NCBI GenBank assembly: GCA_958447915.1
Contig: CAUDCB010000040.1
Location: 1-13,322, forward strand
Length of the DNA: 13,322 bases
Direction of reading: 5' to 3'
Origin: an uncultured Collinsella sp.
GTDB taxonomy: Bacteria > Actinomycetota > Coriobacteriia > Coriobacteriales > Coriobacteriaceae
Below, piece by piece: positions 1 through 7,593 of this stretch (position 1 is the stretch's first letter; every line of letters begins with the position of its first letter). Position numbers and translations under genes: made by a program. Below the pieces are notes generated by a model that saw only the letters and a program-made list of their open reading frames with translations, ran no database searches and was not told the DNA's origin.

Positions 1-407
1 ATATCGTCCTTTTTGCAGGCCGCATCGTCCTGGTCGCCCTGCTCTACATCTTCCTGTTCGCCGTCATGAAAACCGGCGTGGGACTCGTACGCGGCCAGCG
101 CCGTGACTCCGCTATCTGGACGATCGATGTGGACAAGGGTCCGCGCGGCATCCGTGGCATCCATGTAGACATGCTCGGCCCCGTCATCGTAGGCCGCTCG
201 CCGTCCTCGGACATCTGCATCAACGAACCGTTTGTCTCGGCCTCGCACGCACGCTTTTCGCTGCAGGGCCCGGCACTCATTATCGAAGACCTCAACTCGC
301 TGAACGGCACGCTCGTTAACGGCCGTCAGCTGGTGGAGCCCGCAACGCTGCGCGAGGGTGACGAGGTCCAGATTGGCGACGTGGTCATGAAGGTGAACCG
401 TCGATGA
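1..407 (+). CDS. fhaB: FHA-domain protein, FhaB/FipA-like (5' end outside window)
   Basis: This is the last 134 residues of a membrane-anchored forkhead-associated protein; the frame is open from base 3 and its start lies upstream. The first visible ~22 residues are a hydrophobic helix (IVLFAGRIVLVALLYIFLFA). A basic juxtamembrane stretch follows, then an FHA domain at about visible residues 55-130. Its phosphothreonine-binding signature is present: GRS at 64-66, S79/S81-H82 in the VSASHA loop, and N101-G102-T plus N106-G. FHA domains dock phosphothreonine peptides. In Mycobacterium the equivalent FhaB/FipA sits beside pstP, rodA, pbpA and pknB and links kinase signalling to septal wall synthesis. 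The stop overlaps the next gene's start in ATGA, indicating translational coupling. An inner Met at base 66 would remove the membrane helix and is unlikely to be the start. The family call is firm; the exact role is inferred from synteny. Confidence 0.86.
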   Translation, partial: IVLFAGRIVLVALLYIFLFAVMKTGVGLVRGQRRDSAIWTIDVDKGPRGIRGIHVDMLGPVIVGRSPSSDICINEPFVSASHARFSLQGPALIIEDLNSLNGTLVNGRQLVEPATLREGDEVQIGDVVMKVNRR

Positions 408-2302
408 TCGACGAGGAGAACAAGTCCGCAGCCATGCCCGAGACGCCGACTGCCCCCGCAGCCGCGCCGGCTCATGCCGCTCCGGCACGCCCTGCGACCG
501 TGGAGCCCGAGGACACCGTGTTCTCCCTGCCTCTTTCGCATGTAACTCAAGAATATCCGGCACTCGCCGATGACGAGGACGCCGACACCGAGCGGCTCGA
601 TGCCCCCATCGGCGCGCACGCTGCCGAGCAGCCCGCGGAACCGGAGACAACGCCCGCACCGGCTCACTTTGCCGAGCCCGTCGCCGAGGCGATTAACGAG
701 AGCGCTGCCGTGTTTGCAGCCCCCGAGCCTGCCGCGCCGGTATTCCCCGTCGCCCCGACAAGCGAGGCGGTACCCGCATCCGCAACGCCTGCCGAAGTCG
801 AGCAGCCCGTTGCCGCGCCCGCCGCAGCTCCCGAGCCCTCCGCTCAACCCCAGAGCATGCCCGCGCCGTCGCACTTTTCGACGCCCGAGCCGACGGCTGT
901 CGAGCCGCAGCAGGACGGCGATCCCGCCGACCGTGTAACCGAAGATCTCAACCTTCCGGACATCTCCGACGCCGAGTCGGGCAACGATGCCGACACCGTC
1001 TCCCCCGGCGACACCGCCGAGATCGATGTCGCCGCCGTGGAGGCAAAGCTCAAAGATCCCGGCTCGACCATGAGCTTTGAGCCGCTGACCGACGAGCGCA
1101 TCGAAACCGACTCGACCTACGACGCCGGCACCACCACGCAGCTTATGTGGGGCGCCCGCTCCGACGTCGGATGTGTACGCCCGCACAATGAGGACTCCTA
1201 TCTGGTGCAGTTGCCGCTCTTTTGCGTGTGCGACGGCATGGGAGGACACGCCGCCGGCGAGGTGGCATCCTCCATCGCCGTCGAGACCATCGCCAAGACG
1301 GCGCCGCAGTCCGCCGACGCCGCGCGCCTGGCCGCAGCCGTTGAGGCCGCCAACGCCGCCGTGATCGAGGCCGCCCTCAACGGTCTGGGCAAACCCGGCA
1401 TGGGATGCACGGCCACCTGCGCCTACATCGAAAACGACACGCTCGCCATCGCCCACGTGGGCGACTCGCGCGCCTACCTGCTCCACGAGGGTACGCTCAT
1501 CCGCGTGACCCGCGACCACTCCTACGTGGAGGAGCTCGTGGATGCCGGCGAGATTACGGCCGACGAGGCCCGTGTCCACCCCAACCGCTCGGTCATCACC
1601 CGCGCGCTGGGCTCGGATCCCGCCATGTATGCCGACCACTTTACCCTGCACATCGAGGAAGGCGACCGCCTGATTCTGTGCTCCGACGGTCTTTCGAGCA
1701 TGATTCCCGATAGCGATATCGAGAACATCGCCACGCAGTCCTCGACCGCACAGATCTGTGTCGACAACTTGGTGGACGCGGCGCTCGCCGCCGGCGGCCA
1801 CGACAATGTGACCGTAGTGGTCGTCGACCTGGTCGACGACGGCGTCGTGCGCGAGGCAAAACGCCTCCGACGCCGCAATGTCACCATCGCCGCCGTCTTG
1901 GCCCTTGTCTTTGTGCTGGTAGCAGGCATCTGGGCATACACGGGCGTCACCGGCTCCTATTACTTGGGAACCTACCACGGCAACGTCGCCGTCTGGCGCG
2001 GCCTACCCGGCAAGACGCTCGGGGTCGAGCTCCACTGGCTCGAGAGCGAAACCAGCATCAAGCTGTCCGACCTGCCCGAAGACACGCAAAACCGCCTGAA
2101 GGCAGGCATTCCGCAAACGAGTGTCGACGATGCGCAGGATACCATTTCAAAGTACCGCCATCAGATTGACGAGGAGCAGACCCGTCAGGTGATTGACGCG
2201 CAAACGATTCGCGACAACACCGATCAGAAATCCACCTCCGAGTCAGATTCCGAGAAAACCGCCGAACAGTCAGCCGAGGCCGAAGCCTCCGATAAGAATT
2301 AG
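404..2302 (+). CDS. pstP: PP2C-family Ser/Thr protein phosphatase, PstP-like
   Basis: This 632-residue metal-dependent phosphatase should reverse phosphorylation by the downstream PknB kinase. The PP2C domain spans about residues 246-478. Metal and phosphate ligands are visible: R259-P-H-N-E-D264, C-D277-G-M-G-G, H351-V-G-D-S-R356, R370-D-H, S427-D428-G and G464-G-H-D-N468. One transmembrane helix follows at about 493-513, after a basic stop-transfer run (AKRLRRR). The ~115-residue extracytoplasmic tail ends in an acidic Ser/Glu-rich, probably disordered stretch. The N-terminus is odd: some 240 residues rich in Ala, Pro and Glu precede the catalytic domain, whereas actinobacterial PstP normally begins almost directly with it. 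The ATG at 404 overlaps the FHA stop by 4 bases and no better start lies near the domain, so I keep it. The 16-base gap to the next gene implies one operon. Confidence 0.94.
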   Translation: MIDEENKSAAMPETPTAPAAAPAHAAPARPATVEPEDTVFSLPLSHVTQEYPALADDEDADTERLDAPIGAHAAEQPAEPETTPAPAHFAEPVAEAINESAAVFAAPEPAAPVFPVAPTSEAVPASATPAEVEQPVAAPAAAPEPSAQPQSMPAPSHFSTPEPTAVEPQQDGDPADRVTEDLNLPDISDAESGNDADTVSPGDTAEIDVAAVEAKLKDPGSTMSFEPLTDERIETDSTYDAGTTTQLMWGARSDVGCVRPHNEDSYLVQLPLFCVCDGMGGHAAGEVASSIAVETIAKTAPQSADAARLAAAVEAANAAVIEAALNGLGKPGMGCTATCAYIENDTLAIAHVGDSRAYLLHEGTLIRVTRDHSYVEELVDAGEITADEARVHPNRSVITRALGSDPAMYADHFTLHIEEGDRLILCSDGLSSMIPDSDIENIATQSSTAQICVDNLVDAALAAGGHDNVTVVVVDLVDDGVVREAKRLRRRNVTIAAVLALVFVLVAGIWAYTGVTGSYYLGTYHGNVAVWRGLPGKTLGVELHWLESETSIKLSDLPEDTQNRLKAGIPQTSVDDAQDTISKYRHQIDEEQTRQVIDAQTIRDNTDQKSTSESDSEKTAEQSAEAEASDKN

Positions 2303-2310
2303 AAAGGGAG
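2303..2310 (+). promoter_or_regulatory. Ribosome binding site that sets the start of the SEDS-PBP fusion
   Basis: AAAGGGAG lies 8 bases before the ATG at 2319, just after the phosphatase stop. The frame is open further upstream, to a possible start at 2193 inside the phosphatase gene. However, only the 2319 ATG has a Shine-Dalgarno match, and it gives the usual short N-terminus before the first SEDS membrane helix. Confidence 0.75.
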
Positions 2311-2318
2311 TGCCGCTT

Positions 2319-5189
2319 ATGAGTCGCCGTAACACCGAACTGCTCTTGCTCATCGCCTCGGCGTTCCCCGTCATCCTGCTCTATGCGATGTACGTGCTCA
2401 CCGCGGGTGCCACGATTTCCTTTGAGACGCTCGCCGTGCCGATCGGCCTGTTCGCCGCATTCGCCGCGGCGCATATCGCCGTGCGCATCCTGGCGCCCGG
2501 CGCCGACCCCGCCATCCTGCCCATCGTCTTTGTGCTCTCGGGCATCGGCATCACATTCGTGACGCGCCTGGCCCCCGACCTCGCCATCTCGCAGCTCATC
2601 ATCTTGTTTGTCTCGGTGGCGCTCATGGTGGGAACGCTCGCACTGGTCAAGAACCTCGACGTGGTCATGCGCTACAAGTACACCTTTGGCATTATTGGCA
2701 TCATCCTGCTGATGCTGCCGATCTTTATCGGCACCACGATCTCGGGCTCCAAGCTGTGGATTCGCATCGCGGGCTTCACCATCCAGCCCGGCGAGTTCGC
2801 CAAGGTCTTCATCGTCCTGTTCCTGGCAGGCTATCTGGCCGAGAACCGCGAGCTGCTCTCCATCTCCAACCGCAAGGTCCTGGGCCTCAAGATTCCGCGC
2901 TTCCGCCTGCTGCTGCCGCTGTTTGCCGTGTGGGGCGTGTGCCTGCTCATCGTCGTCTTCGAACGCGACCTGGGCTCGGCCGTCCTGTTCTACACCATCT
3001 TTTTGCTGATGCTCTATGTTGCCACGGGACGCTTTTCGTACGTCATCATCGGCCTTGCGCTGCTGGCCGTTGGAGCCGTGGGCGCCTACAAGTTCCTGTC
3101 GCACGTGCAGGTGCGCTTTCAGGTCTGGGTCGATCCGTTTAAGGACGCCCAGGGCCAGGGCTACCAGATCGTACAGTCACTTTACTCGCTGGCTGACGGT
3201 GGCCTGGTTGGCGTCGGCATTGGCAACGGCATGGCAAACAACATCCCCGTCGTCGAGTCCGACTTTATCTTCTCGGCCATCGGCGAGGAAATGGGCCTTT
3301 TGGGCGGCGGCGCCGTGCTCATCCTGTTTATGCTTTTTGCCGTGCGTGGCCTCACCACGGCAGCCCGCGCCAAGTCCGACCTTGCCGCCTTTAGCGCGAC
3401 CGGCCTTACGGCGGCCATCAGCTTCCAGGCATTCTTAATCGTTGGCGGCGTAACCCGCCTGATCCCGCTGACCGGCGTCACCCTGCCCTTTATGAGCCAG
3501 GGCGGCTCCTCGCTGCTGGCGAGCTTTATCATCGTCGCGCTGCTGCTGCGCGCCGGCGACGAGGCAACCGGACGCGAAGCAGAGCTCACCGGCACCGGCA
3601 CCATGGCCGCCATCACCGATGACCAGGTCGCATCCGCCGCCGCCCCGACCGGCACACGTTTTGCCAGCGCATCTTCCTACGGCCACGGCAACCACTCCGC
3701 GGGTTCTCGCATGCGTCGTCGCCTGCTCGACACGCCTGAGTCCGGCGTGCTCGGCCGCGTGGCACTTGCCAACCGGCTGACTCGTGCCGTGTTTGCCTTT
3801 ACGGCGCTGTTCGCCATCCTTATCGGCAACCTCACCTATGTCCAGGTCATCAAGGCGAAGGACTACCAGGACATGCCGACCAACAACCACACCATCGCCC
3901 GCTCCAAGTACATCCAGCGTGGCTCCATCATCACGTCCGACGGCGTGACACTAGCCGAGTCGCTGCAGCAGGAGGACGGCACCTACGCCCGTTCCTACCC
4001 CAACGGCAACATGGCCGCGCACGTGGTGGGCTACGTGAGCCAGCAATACGGCACCGCCGGCATCGAGAGCGTCATGAACGATACGCTCACCGGCTCCAAG
4101 GATTACTCCAGCTGGAACAACGCCATCGCGTCGCTCGCGGGGCAGACCCAGCCGGGCAATACCGCCAAGCTCACCATCGACTCGCGCATCCAGACGGCTG
4201 CCGAGCAGGCGCTCAAGGGCTTTAAGGGCGCCGTGGTGGTCATGGATCCGCGCACCGGTGCGGTCCTTGCGTGCGCGAGCTCGCCCACCTACGACAACAC
4301 CAACATCGATGCGCTGCTCCAGTCGGGCGGCGGCGAGGACGGCTCCATGTACGACCGCGCCATGGACGCGCTGTACACCCCGGGCTCGACCTTTAAGGTC
4401 GTCACGCTCTCCGCGGCACTCGAAACCGGCACCGCCAGCCTTACCAGCACGTACCAGGCGCCCGGCTCCATGGATATTGGCAACGCGCCGGTCACCAACT
4501 CTGGCAACGAGAGCTACGGCACCATCAGCCTGCAGCAGGCCTTCGCCGTGTCGTCCAACGTCGTCTTTGGCCAGGTGGCAAACGAGGTCGGCGCCAGCTC
4601 GCTCGTCCAGTTTGCCAACGCCTTTGGCTACGGTCAAAAGCTCGGTCAGGATCTGACCACCGCGGCTTCCATCATGGCCGACCCGTCGCTTATGACCGAG
4701 TGGGAGATCGCTTGGGCAGGCGCCGGCCAGCCCGTCGGCATGGACCACACGCCTGGCCCGCAGACCACCGTTATGCAGAATTGCGTGATCGCTGCAGCTA
4801 TCGCCAACAGCGGCGTGGTCATGGACCCGTTCTTTGTGTCCCAGATACTCGCCCCGGACGGAACCGTTGTTAAGACCACGCAGTCCCGCTCGCTGGGCCA
4901 GGCCGTCAGCTCTGCCACGGCCGACCAGGTCAAGCAGGCCATGCTCGCCGTCGTCCAGTCCGGTACCGGCACCGATACCCAGATTCCGGGCGTCAAGGTT
5001 GCCGGCAAGACGGGTTCGGCCGAGACCGGCGGCACCAACGTCAACTCTATGTTTGTTGGCTTTGCACCTTACGATTCACCCACGGTTGCCATCTCGGTGG
5101 CCCTGGAGGATTTCGACAAACACGACGTCGAGGCGGCCAAGATTGCCGGCATCGTCCTGACCGCGGCGCTCGCCGCACAGGGAGCGTGA
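2319..5189 (+). CDS. Fused peptidoglycan synthase: RodA/FtsW SEDS glycosyltransferase joined to PbpA-like class B transpeptidase
   Basis: One uninterrupted 956-residue frame encodes two proteins that are usually separate (rodA and pbpA in mycobacteria). Residues 1-411 are a polytopic SEDS polymerase that adds lipid II to growing glycan strands. They carry the E215-R-D217-LGSA motif with the likely catalytic Asp217, WVDPF at 270-274, SDFIFSAIGEEMG at 314-326 and PLTGVTLPFMSQGGSS at 383-398. A polar linker of about 75 residues (412-486) ends in an Arg-rich patch (MRRRLL), then a second anchor helix at about 486-506. The transpeptidase domain (about 620-950) has S690-T-F-K693, S745-S-N747 and K897-T-G899. 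Its N-terminal pedestal is short, as in PbpA. Topology fits: SEDS proteins end in the cytoplasm and class B PBPs begin there. Met465 in the linker has no convincing ribosome binding site, so a separate PBP product is unlikely. Residue numbers are counted from the 2319 ATG. Confidence 0.94.
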   Translation: MSRRNTELLLLIASAFPVILLYAMYVLTAGATISFETLAVPIGLFAAFAAAHIAVRILAPGADPAILPIVFVLSGIGITFVTRLAPDLAISQLIILFVSVALMVGTLALVKNLDVVMRYKYTFGIIGIILLMLPIFIGTTISGSKLWIRIAGFTIQPGEFAKVFIVLFLAGYLAENRELLSISNRKVLGLKIPRFRLLLPLFAVWGVCLLIVVFERDLGSAVLFYTIFLLMLYVATGRFSYVIIGLALLAVGAVGAYKFLSHVQVRFQVWVDPFKDAQGQGYQIVQSLYSLADGGLVGVGIGNGMANNIPVVESDFIFSAIGEEMGLLGGGAVLILFMLFAVRGLTTAARAKSDLAAFSATGLTAAISFQAFLIVGGVTRLIPLTGVTLPFMSQGGSSLLASFIIVALLLRAGDEATGREAELTGTGTMAAITDDQVASAAAPTGTRFASASSYGHGNHSAGSRMRRRLLDTPESGVLGRVALANRLTRAVFAFTALFAILIGNLTYVQVIKAKDYQDMPTNNHTIARSKYIQRGSIITSDGVTLAESLQQEDGTYARSYPNGNMAAHVVGYVSQQYGTAGIESVMNDTLTGSKDYSSWNNAIASLAGQTQPGNTAKLTIDSRIQTAAEQALKGFKGAVVVMDPRTGAVLACASSPTYDNTNIDALLQSGGGEDGSMYDRAMDALYTPGSTFKVVTLSAALETGTASLTSTYQAPGSMDIGNAPVTNSGNESYGTISLQQAFAVSSNVVFGQVANEVGASSLVQFANAFGYGQKLGQDLTTAASIMADPSLMTEWEIAWAGAGQPVGMDHTPGPQTTVMQNCVIAAAIANSGVVMDPFFVSQILAPDGTVVKTTQSRSLGQAVSSATADQVKQAMLAVVQSGTGTDTQIPGVKVAGKTGSAETGGTNVNSMFVGFAPYDSPTVAISVALEDFDKHDVEAAKIAGIVLTAALAAQGA

Positions 5190-5311
5190 TGCCCGTGATC
5201 AAAGCGGATACTTGGGGCGCGCCGCGGCCGATGAGCTAGCGGCTACGCGCCACACGGCCCCAGCGGCCACACATTTGGTACTACACACATCGTTGAGCGA
5301 ATAGTTATGTT

Positions 5312-5316
5312 AGGAG
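5312..5316 (+). promoter_or_regulatory. Ribosome binding site of pknB (decides the start)
   Basis: AGGAG lies 5 bases before the ATG at 5322. An earlier in-frame ATG at 5307 overlaps this site and has no Shine-Dalgarno match of its own. The 5322 start, beginning MEQRVLGGRY, is therefore preferred. The 132 bases between the PBP stop and this start show no strong promoter to my eye. Confidence 0.65.
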
Positions 5317-5321
5317 CAGGA

Positions 5322-7271
5322 ATGGAACAGAGGGTCCTCGGGGGAAGATACCTCCTCAAGGATAAGGTGGGAACGGGCGGTATGGCGACCGTCTTCCGTG
5401 CACAGGATCAGGTCCTCGACCGCACGGTTGCCGTCAAGATCATGCTGCCGCAGTATGCCGGCGACGCCACCTTCGCCGCCCGCTTTAAGCAGGAAGCCCA
5501 GGCAGCTGCCGGCCTGTCCTCCCCCTATATCGTGGGCGTCTACGACTGGGGCAAGGACGGCGACACCTATTACATCGTCATGGAGTACCTGCGCGGTACC
5601 GACCTTAAGAGCGGCATCAAGAGCCACGGCGCCCTCGATCCCAAGAAGGTCGCGCAGATCGGCTCGCAGATCAGCTCCGCGCTTTCGGTCGCACACAAGC
5701 ACGAGATCATCCACCGCGACATTAAGCCGCAAAACATCATGGTGCTGCCCGACGGCAACATCAAGGTAATGGATTTTGGCATCGCACGCGCCAAGAACAG
5801 TCATCTCACGCAGGACAACAACGTGCTGGGCACCGCCCACTATGTAAGCCCCGAGCAGACCCGCGGCCAGGACCTCGGCCCCACCTCGGATATCTACTCG
5901 CTGGGTGTCGTCATGTACGAGTGCGCCACCGGCCGCGTACCCTTTGACGGCGACGACGCCATCTCGGTCGCGCTCAAGCAGGTCAACGAACTCCCCATCC
6001 CGCCGAGCCAGATCAACTCCGGCGTCGATGCCGACCTGGAGCGCATCATCCTCAAGTGCATGGAGAAGGACCCGGCAAACCGCTTCCAGACAGCCGACGA
6101 GCTGCGTCAGGTGCTCAACAGCTACCTGTCCGGCCGTGCTGTCAACGTCTCGGAGCCCACGCGCGTCATCGGTGCCGCCGGCGACCTGGGTGCCACCAAG
6201 ACCCGCGAGCTTTCCGACTCAACGCGCGCTATGGTTCGTCCCGTCTCGGGCGTGAGCGGTCAGAATACCGCCCGCAGTGCTGTCTCGGGCTCCACGGGCT
6301 CCTACGAGGCCGAGAAGCCTAAGTCCAACAAGAACAAGATCATCGCCGCCGTGATTGCCGCCGTCGCCGTGATTGGCATCGTAGTAGCCTTTGCCACGGG
6401 CATGTTCAGTGGCGAACAGGTCACGGTGCCCGACGTGCTGGGCAAGGACCAGGAAACCGCTATTGAGCAGATCAAGGAAGCCGGCCTTGAGGTTGGCACC
6501 GTCGACCAGAGCTACAACGACGATGTCGACGAGGGAAAGGTCGCCGAGCAGACCCCCAACGGCAAGACCAAAAAGCCCAAGGGCACAAGGGTGAACCTGG
6601 TGATCTCCAAGGGCCCCAAGCCCTCCGAGAAGGTTGAGGTCCCGCAGCTCGTCGGCCTGACCAAGGACCAGGCCGAGGCCGCACTGGCAAGCGTGGGCCT
6701 GAAGGGCAGCGCTTCTGAGGAAGCCAATGAGGCCGAAGAGGGCCAGGTCTTTGAGCAGAGCACCGTTGCCGGCAAGGAGGTCGAGGAGGGCACGACTATC
6801 TCGTACAAGGTCTCCAGCGGCCCAGACACCACCTCGGTGCCCGATCTGACCGACATGACCGAGGCCCAGGCGCGCAACGCCCTCGACGTGGCCGGTTTTG
6901 GCGTCAACGTGAGCTACCAGGAGAACGATTCTGTCACCGAGGGCACCGTCATTAGCTGGAACCCCAGCGGCAAGCAGAAGCCCGGCGCCACGATCACTGT
7001 CGTCATCGCCAAGAAGTCCGGCAAGGCCAGCGTTCCGGGCAACCTGTACGGCAAGAGCATCTCCGCCGCAGTCACCGCGCTCAACAACGCCGGGTTCTAC
7101 AACATCGCATTCTGCGATCAGAGCGGCAACCCCGTGAGCGGCAACGAAAACGCCACCGTTACGGGCGTCTCCCCCACCGGCAAGCAGTCTACCGACAGCA
7201 CGATCACGCTGACGGTTTCGATTTCTGGCTCTGGTACTGATTCAGGCGACGATTCCGGCACGACCAACTAG
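5322..7271 (+). CDS. pknB: Transmembrane Ser/Thr protein kinase with four PASTA repeats, PknB-like
   Basis: A 649-residue receptor kinase. The cytoplasmic Hanks-type domain (about 8-268) has the glycine loop GTGGMATVF at 17-25, ATP-binding K39, E58 of helix C, catalytic HRDIKPQN at 131-138 with D133, and metal-binding D151-F-G. The activation segment runs to the SPEQ at 176-179, with T163 and T171 as candidate autophosphorylation sites. A Ser/Thr-rich juxtamembrane stretch (about 270-335) precedes the membrane helix at about 338-360. The outside part has four PASTA units, at roughly 366-431, 437-498, 503-565 and 569-634. The first three follow the usual VPDV/VPQLVG pattern. The fourth is divergent and carries the only external cysteine, C598. 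PASTA repeats bind muropeptides or lipid II in this family. Mycobacteria have a second kinase (pknA) between pbpA and pknB; none is present here. The coding sequence ends in a Ser/Gly/Asp-rich tail. Confidence 0.96.
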   Translation: MEQRVLGGRYLLKDKVGTGGMATVFRAQDQVLDRTVAVKIMLPQYAGDATFAARFKQEAQAAAGLSSPYIVGVYDWGKDGDTYYIVMEYLRGTDLKSGIKSHGALDPKKVAQIGSQISSALSVAHKHEIIHRDIKPQNIMVLPDGNIKVMDFGIARAKNSHLTQDNNVLGTAHYVSPEQTRGQDLGPTSDIYSLGVVMYECATGRVPFDGDDAISVALKQVNELPIPPSQINSGVDADLERIILKCMEKDPANRFQTADELRQVLNSYLSGRAVNVSEPTRVIGAAGDLGATKTRELSDSTRAMVRPVSGVSGQNTARSAVSGSTGSYEAEKPKSNKNKIIAAVIAAVAVIGIVVAFATGMFSGEQVTVPDVLGKDQETAIEQIKEAGLEVGTVDQSYNDDVDEGKVAEQTPNGKTKKPKGTRVNLVISKGPKPSEKVEVPQLVGLTKDQAEAALASVGLKGSASEEANEAEEGQVFEQSTVAGKEVEEGTTISYKVSSGPDTTSVPDLTDMTEAQARNALDVAGFGVNVSYQENDSVTEGTVISWNPSGKQKPGATITVVIAKKSGKASVPGNLYGKSISAAVTALNNAGFYNIAFCDQSGNPVSGNENATVTGVSPTGKQSTDSTITLTVSISGSGTDSGDDSGTTN

Positions 7272-7323
7272 TCATCAAGACGTTGCCCACAGCGGCTGAT
7301 GACGCAAAAACATTCGCTCAATG

Positions 7324-7362
7324 GCGCCCGTTTGCTCCCCCGGCAAACGGGCGCTTCGCTTT
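7324..7362 (+). terminator. Rho-independent terminator of the fhaB-pstP-SEDS/PBP-pknB cluster
   Basis: A perfect 12-bp stem, GCGCCCGTTTGC at 7324-7335 and its complement at 7343-7354, encloses a 7-base loop. The T-containing run TTCGCTTT follows. It lies 52 bases after the pknB stop. The T-tract is short, but the stem is very stable. Confidence 0.85.
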
Positions 7363-7388
7363 AGCTGAATCATCGAAAACTACGGCAT

Positions 7389-7465
7389 GCCTTTAGACCA
7401 GAAGAGCCCGGCACCGTGGTGGTACCGGGCTCGATATTCCTCTGGTGCCCCCGGGCGGATTCGAA
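7389..7465. repeat. Direct repeat copy 1: truncated tRNA-Arg 3' end plus its downstream hairpin
   Basis: This block matches 7517-7593 (offset 128) over 77 bases with two differences (7392/7520 and 7415/7543). It contains, on the - strand, only the last 23 bases of the tRNA (7443-7465, T54 to the CCA end) followed by the terminator hairpin. Upstream of T54 the tRNA similarity stops abruptly, so this copy is a tRNA fragment and not a gene. The layout resembles the 3'-end duplication left by integrative elements that use a tRNA gene as attachment site. Confidence 0.85.
7404..7432 (-). terminator. Duplicated copy of the tRNA-Arg terminator hairpin
   Basis: On the - strand this is an 11-bp stem GAGCCCGGTAC / GTGCCGGGCTC (one T-G pair) with a 7-base loop. 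It is identical to the hairpin at 7532-7560 except for one loop base. The following tract (TTCTGGTCT) is only moderately T-rich. It now sits behind the tRNA fragment and may be a redundant terminator. Confidence 0.5.
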
Positions 7466-7492
7466 AACTCCCCCCGCGGGGAAATTGGTGAC

Positions 7493-7520
7493 GCGGGTGT
7501 CGACGGTCCGAATCCGGCCC
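7493..7520 (+). repeat. Inverted partial copy of the tRNA-Arg T-arm and anticodon 3' strand
   Basis: Read on the + strand, this stretch matches the - strand tRNA from the 3' side of the anticodon stem through the T-arm (7581-7607). The first 15 bases are identical; after that there is one substitution (C for T in the T-loop) and one extra G. It lies between the two direct repeats in the opposite orientation to the gene. It has no acceptor, D-arm or CCA end, so it is a fragment. With the gene it could form a long imperfect hairpin. Confidence 0.75.
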
Positions 7521-7593
7521 TTAGACCAGAAGAGCCCGGCACTGTGGTGGTACCGGGCTCGATATTCCTCTGGTGCCCCCGGGCGGATTCGAA
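7517..7593. repeat. Direct repeat copy 2: includes the 3' end of the intact tRNA-Arg
   Basis: This is the partner of the repeat at 7389-7465. It begins inside the intact tRNA exactly at T54 and runs through the CCA end and the terminator hairpin. The shared boundary at the T-loop is the usual edge of tRNA-type attachment cores. Confidence 0.85.
7532..7560 (-). terminator. tRNA-Arg terminator hairpin
   Basis: On the - strand, 10 bases after the CCA end, GAGCCCGGTAC pairs with GTGCCGGGCTC (11 bp including one T-G pair) around the loop CACCACA. The tract TTCTGGTCT follows. The T-run is weak but position and stem strength fit a tRNA transcription end. Confidence 0.6.

Noticed and set aside
326..1978. 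Long open frame (550 codons) on the - strand opposite the phosphatase gene
   Set aside because: It is a product of GC-rich codon bias opposite a well-supported PP2C gene. It has no recognisable domain and its composition is Gly/Arg/His-rich.
2058..3104. 348-codon open frame on the - strand across the phosphatase/SEDS junction
   Set aside because: It spans two real genes in antisense, with low-complexity Gln/Asp/Arg/His composition and no family signature.
3711..5189. Independent start for a separate PBP at the Met465 codon
   Set aside because: No Shine-Dalgarno match precedes it. The frame is continuous from the SEDS part, and topology fits a single chain.
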